Shown here piece by piece: positions 1 to 8,283 of a stretch of DNA of 64,000 bases. A program made the position numbers and the translations under genes. Numbering within the stretch: position 1 is the first letter of the stretch; each line of letters starts with the position of its first letter. The DNA is from Halomonas sp. HL-48 (GTDB taxonomy: Bacteria > Pseudomonadota > Gammaproteobacteria > Pseudomonadales > Halomonadaceae). The notes beneath the pieces are model-generated. The model worked only from the letters and a program-made list of their open reading frames with translations. It was not told the DNA's origin and ran no database searches. Location: the NCBI RefSeq assembly GCF_001314875.1, contig NZ_LJZS01000001.1, positions 186,001-250,000 of the forward strand, given 5' to 3'.

Positions 1-216
1 CCCCACCGAACCAAAAGGGGGAAAATCCTGAGGCACGGCGATACGGACCGTACCTCGGGACTCGATATCTTCAAGGGCATCCGCCTGGACGTCAGGGCTT
101 GTCGCGATAGCCCCTAAAGCAACTGCGGCACTGAGGCCGGTTGCTAAAATACCGGACTGCAAACGCTTAAAGCAGCCATTAAAGGCGTGGTTGAGGTGCT
201 GAGATAGCAATGTCAT
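1..216 (-). CDS. ABC transporter substrate-binding protein, amino-acid type (N-terminal part; truncated by window edge)
   Basis: Own reverse translation: MTLLSQHLNHAFNGCFKRLQSGILATGLSAAVALGAIATSPDVQADALEDIESRGTVRIAVPQDFPPFGSVG; signal peptide followed by SBP_bac_3-like 'RGTVRIAVPQDFPPFG'. Confidence 0.7.
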   Translation of the reverse strand, partial: MTLLSQHLNHAFNGCFKRLQSGILATGLSAAVALGAIATSPDVQADALEDIESRGTVRIAVPQDFPPFGSVG

Positions 217-301
217 GGGACTCTCCTGGCAGGGGCACGTTTTATCAAGGATGCTTTGCATGGGCTAAGCCGAAGCGGCCGTAGCAATTCACGGAAGGCT
301 A

Positions 302-347
302 ATGAAAGCTTTGTTTCATAAAACCCTTACAAGAAACTTTCGTTTCA
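302..347. promoter_or_regulatory. Tandem GAAA-N6-TTTC inverted repeats, putative RpiR-family operators
   Basis: ATGAAAGCTTTGTTTCAT (302-319) and GAAACTTTCGTTTC (333-346), about 29 bp apart, upstream of the substrate-binding protein gene. Confidence 0.45.
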
Positions 348-527
348 CCAGCTCACATAAAAGCAAACACGATGCCAGAAGCGGCTAAGGTTATTTATAA
401 CAGCGCTTTAGTGAAGGTGCTGAGCAAAGATGCAGCGGCCGCCGCATCAGGAAGGGAGGGCGATGCATGGTAATGGTGCAGTTTTATTCCCTCGATAGGA
501 CGAGATGCACCATGCCACGATACACAC

Positions 528-1403
528 CTACTGAGTATTCCAATCCACACTCATGATGGACGATTCCAGCTCGCTGAGGTCGGCGTAAATATCGCTGATC
601 GCACTGATGCGCTCTCGCCCGTCCGCCAAGCGTCGATGCAGTACGCCGTTGGCGAGCAGGCAAATCAGGCTATTGGCCGTTGCGTAGCTATCAAATGCCG
701 AAAGACTTTCCAGCGGGGTTTCAAAAAACCACGCCACCTGGGAAGCAAAATTTACCGCGGTGGGGTCAGCAATCAGCGCCACCTTGGCAGGCGAGCGCCC
801 AAGCGCATTCACCAGTTCGGCAAACGCCGACGGGCGGCGTCGGAAACCAAACAACACCACCACGTCTTGCTCGCTGAGATCAACAATCTCTTCGGCTAAC
901 GACTGGTTGGGCTGCGGCACCACGCTTACCTGGCAACGCGCCTGAATCAGTTGCTGGCGGAAATGCAACGCCAAGGGGTAGCTGTTACGAAACCCGATAA
1001 CGACCAAATGACGCGCCTTATCCAAACTCTCCACCAAGGCTGAAAAGTCCTGGTGTGAAATACTATTCAGACAGCGCTGCAGGTTATCCTGCTCGCGCTG
1101 CAGGTGACGCTGAAATGGTACCCCAGCCTCGTCCTGCATGGCGTTTGCATCGATCACGAGCGGCACGCCCAGATTGCGCAGTTGGCGGGCGTGGTCTTTA
1201 ACGCTGCGGTAGCTCTCAAACCCAAGCCGCTTGAACAGCCTGCTGACTGTCGATTTAGAGACCCCGGTCAAGCGCGCCAAGTCGGCGGCGCTGTATACCG
1301 CCAGATCGTCGAAGTGGTCGAGGATAAAGCTCGCCACCCGCTGCTCCTGGGCACTGAGTGCATCAAACTGGCGGGTAATACGCTGTCCGATATGCGGCGT
1401 CAT
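528..1403 (-). CDS. MurR/RpiR family transcriptional regulator (HTH + SIS)
   Basis: N-terminal HTH 'ADLARLTGVSKSTVSRLFKRLGFESYRSVK' and C-terminal SIS-like domain. Confidence 0.88.
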   Translation of the reverse strand: MTPHIGQRITRQFDALSAQEQRVASFILDHFDDLAVYSAADLARLTGVSKSTVSRLFKRLGFESYRSVKDHARQLRNLGVPLVIDANAMQDEAGVPFQRHLQREQDNLQRCLNSISHQDFSALVESLDKARHLVVIGFRNSYPLALHFRQQLIQARCQVSVVPQPNQSLAEEIVDLSEQDVVVLFGFRRRPSAFAELVNALGRSPAKVALIADPTAVNFASQVAWFFETPLESLSAFDSYATANSLICLLANGVLHRRLADGRERISAISDIYADLSELESSIMSVDWNTQ

Positions 1404-1425
1404 AGCATCCTATTCAGCTGTTGGA

Positions 1426-2346
1426 TTAGGCCGGATGATACTCGGCCCAATGGCGGGCGATGTCCACCCTGCGAGCCACCCATACGCGGTCATGGGATTC
1501 GATATGGTCGAGAAAGCGCTGCAGCGCGCGAAAACGTCCGGGACGCCCCAGCAGGCGGCAATGCATGCCCACCGAGAGCATTTTGGGGGCCTCTTCCCCT
1601 TCTGCGTAGAGGACATCAAAGGCATCCCGCAGGTAGGTAAAGAAGTGCTCCGCGGTATTAAACCCCTGGGGCGCGGCGAAGCGCATGTCGTTGCTGTCCA
1701 GCGTGTAGGGCACGATCAGGTGTTGGTGGTCGTGGCCCTGGCTATCGGTTACCTGGGCCCAGAACGGCAAGTCGTCGCCGTAATAGTCGCTATCGTAAAG
1801 GAAACCGCCCTCATCCAACACCAGCCGACGGGTATTGGGGCTGTCGCGGCCGGTGTACCAGCCCAGCGGTTTCTCGCCGTACAGCCGCTGAAAAATCTCC
1901 ATGGCTTTGTGCAGATGCTCACGCTCAACGTGCTCGGGTACTTCCTGGTAGTGAATCCAGCGATAGCCGTGGCAGGCAATTTCATGGCCCAGTTCCTTGA
2001 AGGCCATGGCGGCCTCGGGGTTGCGCTCCAGCGCCATCGCCACGCCAAACACCGTGAGTGGCAAATCGCGCTTCTCGAACTCGCGCAGAATGCGCCATAC
2101 CCCGGCGCGGGAGCCGTACTCGTAGATCGACTCCATGCTCAGATGCCGGTCGGGGAAGGCCGGCGCACCGATAATTTCCGATAAAAACTGTTCCGAGCCG
2201 GCATCGCCGTGCAGAACGCAGTTCTCAGCGCCTTCTTCATAATTCAATACAAACTGCACGGCAATTTTGGCGTTACCCGGCCAGTTGGCGTGGGGCGGTG
2301 TACGCCCGTAACCGATCAAGTCACGGGGGTAATCGCGGGGCGTCAT
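1426..2346 (-). CDS. puuE: Allantoinase PuuE / polysaccharide deacetylase family
   Basis: MTPRDYPRDLIGYGRTPPHANWPGNAKIAVQFVLNYEEGAENCVLHGD..., characteristic of PuuE; ATG at 2346 chosen over the longer ORF start. Confidence 0.88.
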   Translation of the reverse strand: MTPRDYPRDLIGYGRTPPHANWPGNAKIAVQFVLNYEEGAENCVLHGDAGSEQFLSEIIGAPAFPDRHLSMESIYEYGSRAGVWRILREFEKRDLPLTVFGVAMALERNPEAAMAFKELGHEIACHGYRWIHYQEVPEHVEREHLHKAMEIFQRLYGEKPLGWYTGRDSPNTRRLVLDEGGFLYDSDYYGDDLPFWAQVTDSQGHDHQHLIVPYTLDSNDMRFAAPQGFNTAEHFFTYLRDAFDVLYAEGEEAPKMLSVGMHCRLLGRPGRFRALQRFLDHIESHDRVWVARRVDIARHWAEYHPA

Positions 2347-2414
2347 GGGCGGCTCCTTAAGCAGATTCGGTCGTGCATAGATGCTGGTGTGGCCGCGGGC
2401 AACGCAACCACTTA

Positions 2415-2430
2415 CTTGTATACAAAATAG
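2415..2430. promoter_or_regulatory. Palindromic operator candidate TTGTATACAA (distal copy of an exact 16-bp inverted pair)
   Basis: CTTGTATACAAAATAG at 2415-2430; its exact reverse complement CTATTTTGTATACAAG is at 2593-2608. Confidence 0.6.
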
Positions 2431-2592
2431 CCCGATCAAACGCCGACAGCAACGCCAGGCGCCGCTAGCCGCTTGAGAAAGCGGCATTTTCCTGGCCATG
2501 AGACCGCGCGGAGGCCCAAAAGCTGATCAATCGGTCAACTAACGACTTGAAATACGACGTAATTTCAGACTTGCGGTTGAGAAAAAACCGCC

Positions 2593-2608
2593 CTATTTTG
2601 TATACAAG
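2593..2608. promoter_or_regulatory. Palindromic operator candidate TTGTATACAA (second copy)
   Basis: CTATTTTGTATACAAG upstream of the racemase gene; exact reverse complement of 2415-2430. Confidence 0.6.
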
Positions 2609-2662
2609 AACGAAAAAATTGTTTACTTAACGCCGGTGCCTTACCACCGAAAGGAGAACTGG

Positions 2663-3421
2663 GTGGCCCACATTCGTATCATCAATCCCAACACCACGGC
2701 CTCGATGACCGCCGCCATGTATCGTGCCGCCAAGGACTATGCCGCCATGGGTACCGAGGTCAGCGCCTGTCAGCCGGCGTCCGGCCCGGTGTCGATCGAA
2801 AGTCATTTCGATGAGGCGGTCAGCGCCGTCGGCGTTGCCCAGGAAGTCCTCAAAGGCGAACGCGAAGGTAACATCGACGCCTACGTGGTGGCCTGCTTTG
2901 GCGATCCGGGCTTGCTGGCCGCGCGCGAGCTAACCCGGGCCCCGGTGATCGGCATTGCCGAAGCCGCCTTTCATATGGCGACGCTGGTCAGCACGCGCTT
3001 TTCGATCGTCACCACCCTCGGCCGCACCGGCATCATCGCCGAACACTTACTAGAGCAGTACGGCTTTCGCCAACACTGCCGGCGCATTCGGGCGGCGGAA
3101 ATTCCGGTACTCGACCTTGAGCATCACCCGGAGGTGGCCTACCGGCGCATTGTCGAGGAATGCTGCCGCGCCCGGGACGAGGACGGCATCGGGGCGATTG
3201 TGCTGGGCTGTGGGGGCATGGCCAACCTCACCCAGGAAATCAGCCGCGAGGTAGGTCTACCGGTGATCGAGGGTGTTACAGCGGGGCTCAAGCTTGCCGA
3301 ATCACTGGTGGGGCTTGGCCTCTATACCAGCAAGCACGGCGATCTGGACTACCCCCGCGCCAAGCCGTTTACCGGTCAGTTCGCTGACTTATCGAACCTG
3401 ACGCTGCCGCTGGACGGCTAG
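2663..3421 (+). CDS. Asp/Glu/hydantoin racemase family protein (allantoin racemase-like)
   Basis: VAHIRIINPNTTASMTAAMYRAAK..., conserved 'ACFGDPGL' and 'LGCGGMA' motifs; GTG start at 2663 preceded by AAGGAGA. Confidence 0.85.
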   Translation: MAHIRIINPNTTASMTAAMYRAAKDYAAMGTEVSACQPASGPVSIESHFDEAVSAVGVAQEVLKGEREGNIDAYVVACFGDPGLLAARELTRAPVIGIAEAAFHMATLVSTRFSIVTTLGRTGIIAEHLLEQYGFRQHCRRIRAAEIPVLDLEHHPEVAYRRIVEECCRARDEDGIGAIVLGCGGMANLTQEISREVGLPVIEGVTAGLKLAESLVGLGLYTSKHGDLDYPRAKPFTGQFADLSNLTLPLDG

Positions 3422-3543
3422 CCCAGAGAACATCACGACGCTGCCGCCCAATAATAACCACGGCATCGATACTCCACGCCAGCCGCAAGCATCCCCAACC
3501 CGATTGGGATCAATAACATCGACAATCTTGCGAGGACGACACC

Positions 3544-4914
3544 ATGCGTGCATCTCCATCAGCGCTTACGTCAGACGACGCTGCCGCTGCGCCTGCCACC
3601 GACGGCCGAAAAAGTCTCGGCAACGAAACGCTGGCGCCACAGAAAACCCGGATAATGGGGCTCCCCTCCTACTTTCTTGCCTGGTTTGGCGGCTGTGTGT
3701 CCATCGGCACCTTCGCCATGGGCTCGAGTGTGGTGGGCACACTCAACCTGATCCAGGCCACCCTGGCGATTGCCATTGGCTGCTTTGTGATCGGCATCGC
3801 CTTGGCCCTGAACGGCGCCGCTGGCTATAAATACGGCATTCCCTTCATGGTCCAGGCGCGCAGCGCCTTTGGCTTTGCGGGCACGCGGCTGCCGGGGCTG
3901 GTACGCGCGGTACCGGCGATCGTGTGGTACGGCTTTCAAAGCTGGATCGGCGCCGGTGCGCTGAACATGGTATCGGCCACGCTGTTCGGCTTTGATAACG
4001 TCGTGTTCTTCTTCATCGCCTTCCAACTGCTGCAGATCGCCCTCTCGGTGACCGGCTTTCAGGGCATCAAGTGGCTGGAGAACCTGGGTAGCGGGTTCAT
4101 TCTGCTCTCGCTGGTCTACATGTTTGTGGCCACGATCCAGCGTTACGGCGATGAGCTTTCCGCGAACCTGCTGACCATGGAGGGCTCCTGGGGCATGCCG
4201 TTCTGGGGCGCCACCATGCTGTTTCTGGGCATCTACAGCACCATGATGCTCAACGTCAGCGACTACTCGCGGGAGCATAAACCCGGCTCGGGCCCCGGCT
4301 TGCTGACCACGCTGTATGCCATGTCGATTCTGCCCTGCACGCTGTTCATGGGGCTGATTGGCTTTATGGTCTCGGAAGCCACCGGCACCGCCGACCCCAT
4401 CCAGGTGTTTGCCAATGCCGTGGATAACACCCCGCTGCTGATGACCACGCTGCTGTTCATCGCCTTTGCCCAGGTCACCACCAACGTCCTCAACAATGTC
4501 GTCCCGCCCACCTACGTCCTGATGGACGTGTTCAAGCTCAAGTTTCCGATCGCCACCGTGATCGTCGGCCTGCTGGCCTTCGCGACCTTTCCCTGGAAGC
4601 TGGTTCAGCCAGGATCCGCCGCGGGCTTGCAGCTCTTCGTGCAGACCTATTCCGCTTTCCTTGGGCCGATCTTTGCCATTCTGGTGGTCGATTATTACCT
4701 GATTCGCCGCCGCACGCTGGACCTCGACAAGCTTTACGACCCCAGCGGCCCCTATCAGGGCGTCAACGCCGCGGCCCTGATCGCCACCGCCGTGGGCATT
4801 GTGGCAGCCCTGCTGTTCTCAGCGATTTCCTGGTACGCCAGCCTGATCCCCGCTGGGCTGACCTACTTCCTGTTGATGAAGCACTGGCCCGCCTGCCAGC
4901 GCTTTACCCAGTAA
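3544..4914 (+). CDS. NCS1 family nucleobase:cation symporter
   Basis: Multi-TM; 'KYGIPFMVQARSAFGFAGTRLPGLVRAVPAIVWYGFQSWIGA' is typical of NCS1. Confidence 0.9.
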   Translation: MRASPSALTSDDAAAAPATDGRKSLGNETLAPQKTRIMGLPSYFLAWFGGCVSIGTFAMGSSVVGTLNLIQATLAIAIGCFVIGIALALNGAAGYKYGIPFMVQARSAFGFAGTRLPGLVRAVPAIVWYGFQSWIGAGALNMVSATLFGFDNVVFFFIAFQLLQIALSVTGFQGIKWLENLGSGFILLSLVYMFVATIQRYGDELSANLLTMEGSWGMPFWGATMLFLGIYSTMMLNVSDYSREHKPGSGPGLLTTLYAMSILPCTLFMGLIGFMVSEATGTADPIQVFANAVDNTPLLMTTLLFIAFAQVTTNVLNNVVPPTYVLMDVFKLKFPIATVIVGLLAFATFPWKLVQPGSAAGLQLFVQTYSAFLGPIFAILVVDYYLIRRRTLDLDKLYDPSGPYQGVNAAALIATAVGIVAALLFSAISWYASLIPAGLTYFLLMKHWPACQRFTQ

Positions 4915-4968
4915 CCGTTGCGCGCCGCCAGCCGCTGGCGGCCTTGCACCCCCAACAGAGTAAACGCC

Positions 4969-6441
4969 ATGAACGAGACACCTAGCCAGGACGCGTTGAC
5001 CATCGATCACATCGACCCGACGCTCTACAACGCCGACCTCGCCCCGCTGAAACCCGAAGACCGCACCTGGGGGGCGTTTGAAATCTTTAACGTGTGGTCC
5101 AACGACATCCAGAGCCTGTTTGGCTACACCCTCGCTGCCTCGCTGTTTCTGACCTATGGCCTGAACGGCTGGGCGGTCATGGCAGCGATTATCCTGGCGG
5201 GGGTGATCGTCATGTTTCTGGTCAACCTCACCGGTAAGCCAAGCGTCAAATACGGCATTCCCTTTCCGGTGATGGTGCGCGCCAGCATGGGCATTCGCGG
5301 CGCCAACCTCCCCGCCATGCTGCGCGCGATCGTGGGGATTTTCTGGTACGGCGTGCAGACCTATTTTGCATCGACCGCCGTGACGCTTCTACTCACCGCG
5401 CTGTTTGGCGACGGCAACGGGGCCACCTTGCTGGGGCTTTCCGCCATGGCCTGGGTCGCCTTCGTGGTCGTCTGGCTGTTCCAGATCGCCATCTTCTGGG
5501 CCGGCATCGAGCGCATCAAGCATTTTCTCAACTGGGCGGGGCCGCTGGTCTACCTGGTGATGATCGCCCTGATGGCGATTGTCTGGTACCAGGCGGGCAG
5601 CGAGCTGCTGCCGGCCATCGGCACGATTTTCAGCGGTGCCGAAGCCGAGGCAAACACTAATCCGGTGAACGCCTTCCTGGCCATTGTCGGCACCATGGTG
5701 GCCTACTTCGCGGCGGTGGTGATCAACTTTGGCGACTTTACCCGCTTTGTGAAAACCGAGCGCCAGATGAAACTGGGCAACCTGCTGGGGCTGCCGCTCA
5801 ACGTGGCGTTTTTCTCGTTTATCGCGCTGATTATCACCGCCGGCACCCTGGTACTGTTTGGCGAAGCGTTGACCAACCCCTCCGATATCGTCGAGCGCGT
5901 GGACGCCTTACCGCTGACCATCGTGGCCGCTTTGACCTTCTTCGCCGCCACCGTGGGCATCAACCTGGTGGCGAACTTCATACCGCCCGCCTACGACCTC
6001 GCCAACCTGTTTCCCAGCAAAATCAGCTTCAAGATGGGCGGCCTGATCACCGCCATCATCGCCTTCTTTGTCGGCGCGCTGTGGGTGTCGGTGATCAGCC
6101 AGATCGGCGTGCCGGGCTTTGTGAATGCGCTTGGCGCCATCGTCGCGCCGTTCTATGGCATCATCGTGGTCGACTACTACATGATCAAGCGCCAGCACCT
6201 GAACATGCAGGCGCTTTTCTCCGCCGAGCCCGACGCCGCTTACTACTACACCCAGGGCTGGAACACCCGAGCGCTGATGGCCTTCGCAGGCGCAGCGATA
6301 TTTTCGCTATCCACCGTCCTGGTGCCTGCGCTGGCCAGCCTTAACGGCTACGGCTGGCTGCTTGGCGCTGGCCTGGGTGGGCTCTTCTACTACGGTTTAA
6401 TGCGTCAGTTTAAGGCTGCGCCTACGTTGGCTGAGCAGTAG
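4969..6441 (+). CDS. NCS1 family symporter, second tandem paralogue
   Basis: 'KYGIPFPVMVRASMGIRGANLPAMLRAIVGIFWYGVQTYFAS'; start at ATG 4969 (MNETPSQDALT). Confidence 0.88.
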   Translation: MNETPSQDALTIDHIDPTLYNADLAPLKPEDRTWGAFEIFNVWSNDIQSLFGYTLAASLFLTYGLNGWAVMAAIILAGVIVMFLVNLTGKPSVKYGIPFPVMVRASMGIRGANLPAMLRAIVGIFWYGVQTYFASTAVTLLLTALFGDGNGATLLGLSAMAWVAFVVVWLFQIAIFWAGIERIKHFLNWAGPLVYLVMIALMAIVWYQAGSELLPAIGTIFSGAEAEANTNPVNAFLAIVGTMVAYFAAVVINFGDFTRFVKTERQMKLGNLLGLPLNVAFFSFIALIITAGTLVLFGEALTNPSDIVERVDALPLTIVAALTFFAATVGINLVANFIPPAYDLANLFPSKISFKMGGLITAIIAFFVGALWVSVISQIGVPGFVNALGAIVAPFYGIIVVDYYMIKRQHLNMQALFSAEPDAAYYYTQGWNTRALMAFAGAAIFSLSTVLVPALASLNGYGWLLGAGLGGLFYYGLMRQFKAAPTLAEQ

Positions 6442-6476
6442 ACAAGCGGGTCGACACTAGCTGATTAAAAGCGCAT

Positions 6477-6513
6477 ACAAGCGCCATCGGTTTTGCCGAT
6501 GGCGCTTGTTTTG
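6477..6513 (+). terminator. Rho-independent terminator
   Basis: Stem ACAAGCGCCATCGG / CCGATGGCGCTTGT (14 bp), loop TTTTG, followed by TTTT. Confidence 0.85.
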
Positions 6514-6737
6514 GCGCGGGTGCCAATTTTACTTTAGAAACTTTTAGCAACCTCCCATAGCTATTTCAGGTAGCCCTCTTTTAGATATTAATGCTCAGCA
6601 AATTAAAAATTTTCTGTTTTCAGTACACTTTTCTTATTCAATCAGATATAAGGCTTGACACGCAAAGACATCGAAAACTCTTCAGCGTCGGTGCCTGGGG
6701 CGTTATGCTGAAGAAGGCCCAATACATTAAAGTGTCT

Positions 6738-7442
6738 TCAAAGTGATTCATCGGTAGCAGTAGCTTCTAGCATAGGGTTCGGTGTTTCACTTGGTAGCTC
6801 TTCTGCACGTTTTTGTGTGTTCCAAACTATATTAGTGATCTCTTTTACTCGATCAACCAATGGTTTAACGTCGGTCCCAAATTTACCAAGCACAACACCA
6901 GCATCACCAACAAGCCCCCAAAATCTGTCTAGATCAGCTGTTCTTTTGTGCAGTTCGCTTTGTAAACGTTCGAGTCGTTTCAAAAGACGATGTTTGTGGC
7001 CTTCATCTATTAAGTCACTTTTGGAAATGTAATCACGAAGTTCATTTACCAAGATTTGTATTCTATCGTAGTCACCTTGACTGAATTCGTAAGCGAAGCC
7101 AGATTTGAGCTTTTGCGTATACTTACGTTTGATATCTTCGATATTCAAGTGTGTCACTTGTATTTCTACTGCTTTAGAAACCGATTCCAAGTAACGTTGC
7201 AAGCTGTTGCAAGTGATATTTATACTAGAATTTGGCTCAGGAAGTTCTTCGACATTTAAGTCTAGGTGATAGGCTTGCATCACGTTATCAATCAATAGAC
7301 AAGTATGCCAAAGAACTTCATGTGTAGTTTCTGTATCTGTGCAATTACTGAGATGCTTGGTAGCGGCATCAATTATCTCTTTTAGCCCTTTGATAGGGCT
7401 TTCCTCAATTAACTCAAAGATACGTTCTTCAAAAAGTTCCAC
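6738..7442 (-). CDS. Hypothetical protein, 234 aa, AT-rich accessory region
   Basis: Intact ORF with lower GC than neighbours; C-terminal 'RTADLDRFWGLVGDAGVVLGKFGTDVKPLVDRVKEITNIVWNTQ' segment; no function recognised. Confidence 0.65.
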   Translation of the reverse strand: MELFEERIFELIEESPIKGLKEIIDAATKHLSNCTDTETTHEVLWHTCLLIDNVMQAYHLDLNVEELPEPNSSINITCNSLQRYLESVSKAVEIQVTHLNIEDIKRKYTQKLKSGFAYEFSQGDYDRIQILVNELRDYISKSDLIDEGHKHRLLKRLERLQSELHKRTADLDRFWGLVGDAGVVLGKFGTDVKPLVDRVKEITNIVWNTQKRAEELPSETPNPMLEATATDESL

Positions 7443-7629
7443 GTGTTAAACCCCTTAAGATATCTTTTAATTCTATATGGGAGCATATTGGCCATGCATC
7501 AAGGAAAAAGAAAAACAACCTAACAAACTGCGTAAAACAGATTCGCAACGCGTGGCATTTTTACTATTCGTTGATTTTAATGGTTAAAGTTATGTGTGGT
7601 TGCTCATCCCTTAACAGAGCGTTAGCACT

Positions 7630-7902
7630 TCAGGTTCGACGGTTGTCGTTCACATCATCCGCAAGCCAAGCCTTGATCAGTGACTGGTAGGGCATATCTC
7701 GCTTGTTAGCTTCGATTTTGATCCGATCAAGCAGGGTTTCCGGCAAGCGGAGTGAAATAGTCTTGGTTGAGGGCTTCAGCTTCGAGAAAGAAACAGATTT
7801 TGCTTGGCTCCAGTCCAAATAGTCGGAGGAATCATGGGTTTCCCAGAATTCTCGTTCTTCGGCCTCATTCTTGAACTCAGGCATCTTTTTTAGCTTGCTC
7901 AT
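7630..7902 (-). CDS. brnA: BrnA-type CopG/RHH antitoxin
   Basis: 'FWETHDSSDYLDWSQAK...TISLRLPETLLDRIKIEANKRDMPYQSLIKAWLAD'; overlaps brnT. Confidence 0.85.
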   Translation of the reverse strand: MSKLKKMPEFKNEAEEREFWETHDSSDYLDWSQAKSVSFSKLKPSTKTISLRLPETLLDRIKIEANKRDMPYQSLIKAWLADDVNDNRRT

Positions 7903-8188
7903 AAACAGCCCTCTCTTTTCGGTGCATATCGCGAGCGGAGATCACCCGAACCAGCGTACCGCCCTGCCTCAGTGTAAAGGTGATGTGGAGCAATCTCTCA
8001 TCATCTGTTTCACCAAGGGCATGAAAACGGGCCTCAGTCTGGCTGTGCTTGGGGTCTTCCAGCACCAGAAGCGGCTCATTAAAGAAAATTTCTTCCGCTT
8101 CGGATTGGTTGACGCCGTGCTTCTCTGCGTTCTTGCGAGAGTTACCAGCATCCCAATCAAATCCAGTGACATGCGCCCAATTGATCAT
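7877..8188 (-). CDS. brnT: BrnT-type RNase toxin
   Basis: 'GFDWDAGNSRKNAEKHGVNQSEAEEIFFNEPLLVLED...VRVISARDMHRKERAVYE' is diagnostic of BrnT. Confidence 0.9.
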   Translation of the reverse strand: MINWAHVTGFDWDAGNSRKNAEKHGVNQSEAEEIFFNEPLLVLEDPKHSQTEARFHALGETDDERLLHITFTLRQGGTLVRVISARDMHRKERAVYEQAKKDA

Positions 8189-8191
8189 AAT

Positions 8192-8212
8192 TGTATATTA
8201 TCAGCATATACA
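8192..8212. promoter_or_regulatory. Inverted repeat in brnT promoter, putative BrnA autoregulatory operator
   Basis: TGTATAT-N7-ATATACA immediately upstream of the brnT ATG (8188). Confidence 0.55.
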
Positions 8213-8283
8213 CATGCGTCAATAGGAGCTAACCAGTGGAAAAGCACAAAACAGGTGCCAAGGTAGACGAGCTGCCCCACCCA

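Noticed and set aside
7630-8188. BrnT/BrnA module as a novel toxin-antitoxin
   Set aside because: Both partners match the described BrnT/BrnA families; only the context is of interest.
6519-8261. GGTGCCAA direct repeat (6519-6526 and 8254-8261) as target-site duplication of the AT-rich segment
   Set aside because: Only 8 bp, found post hoc, with no terminal inverted repeats or transposase/integrase; chance cannot be excluded.
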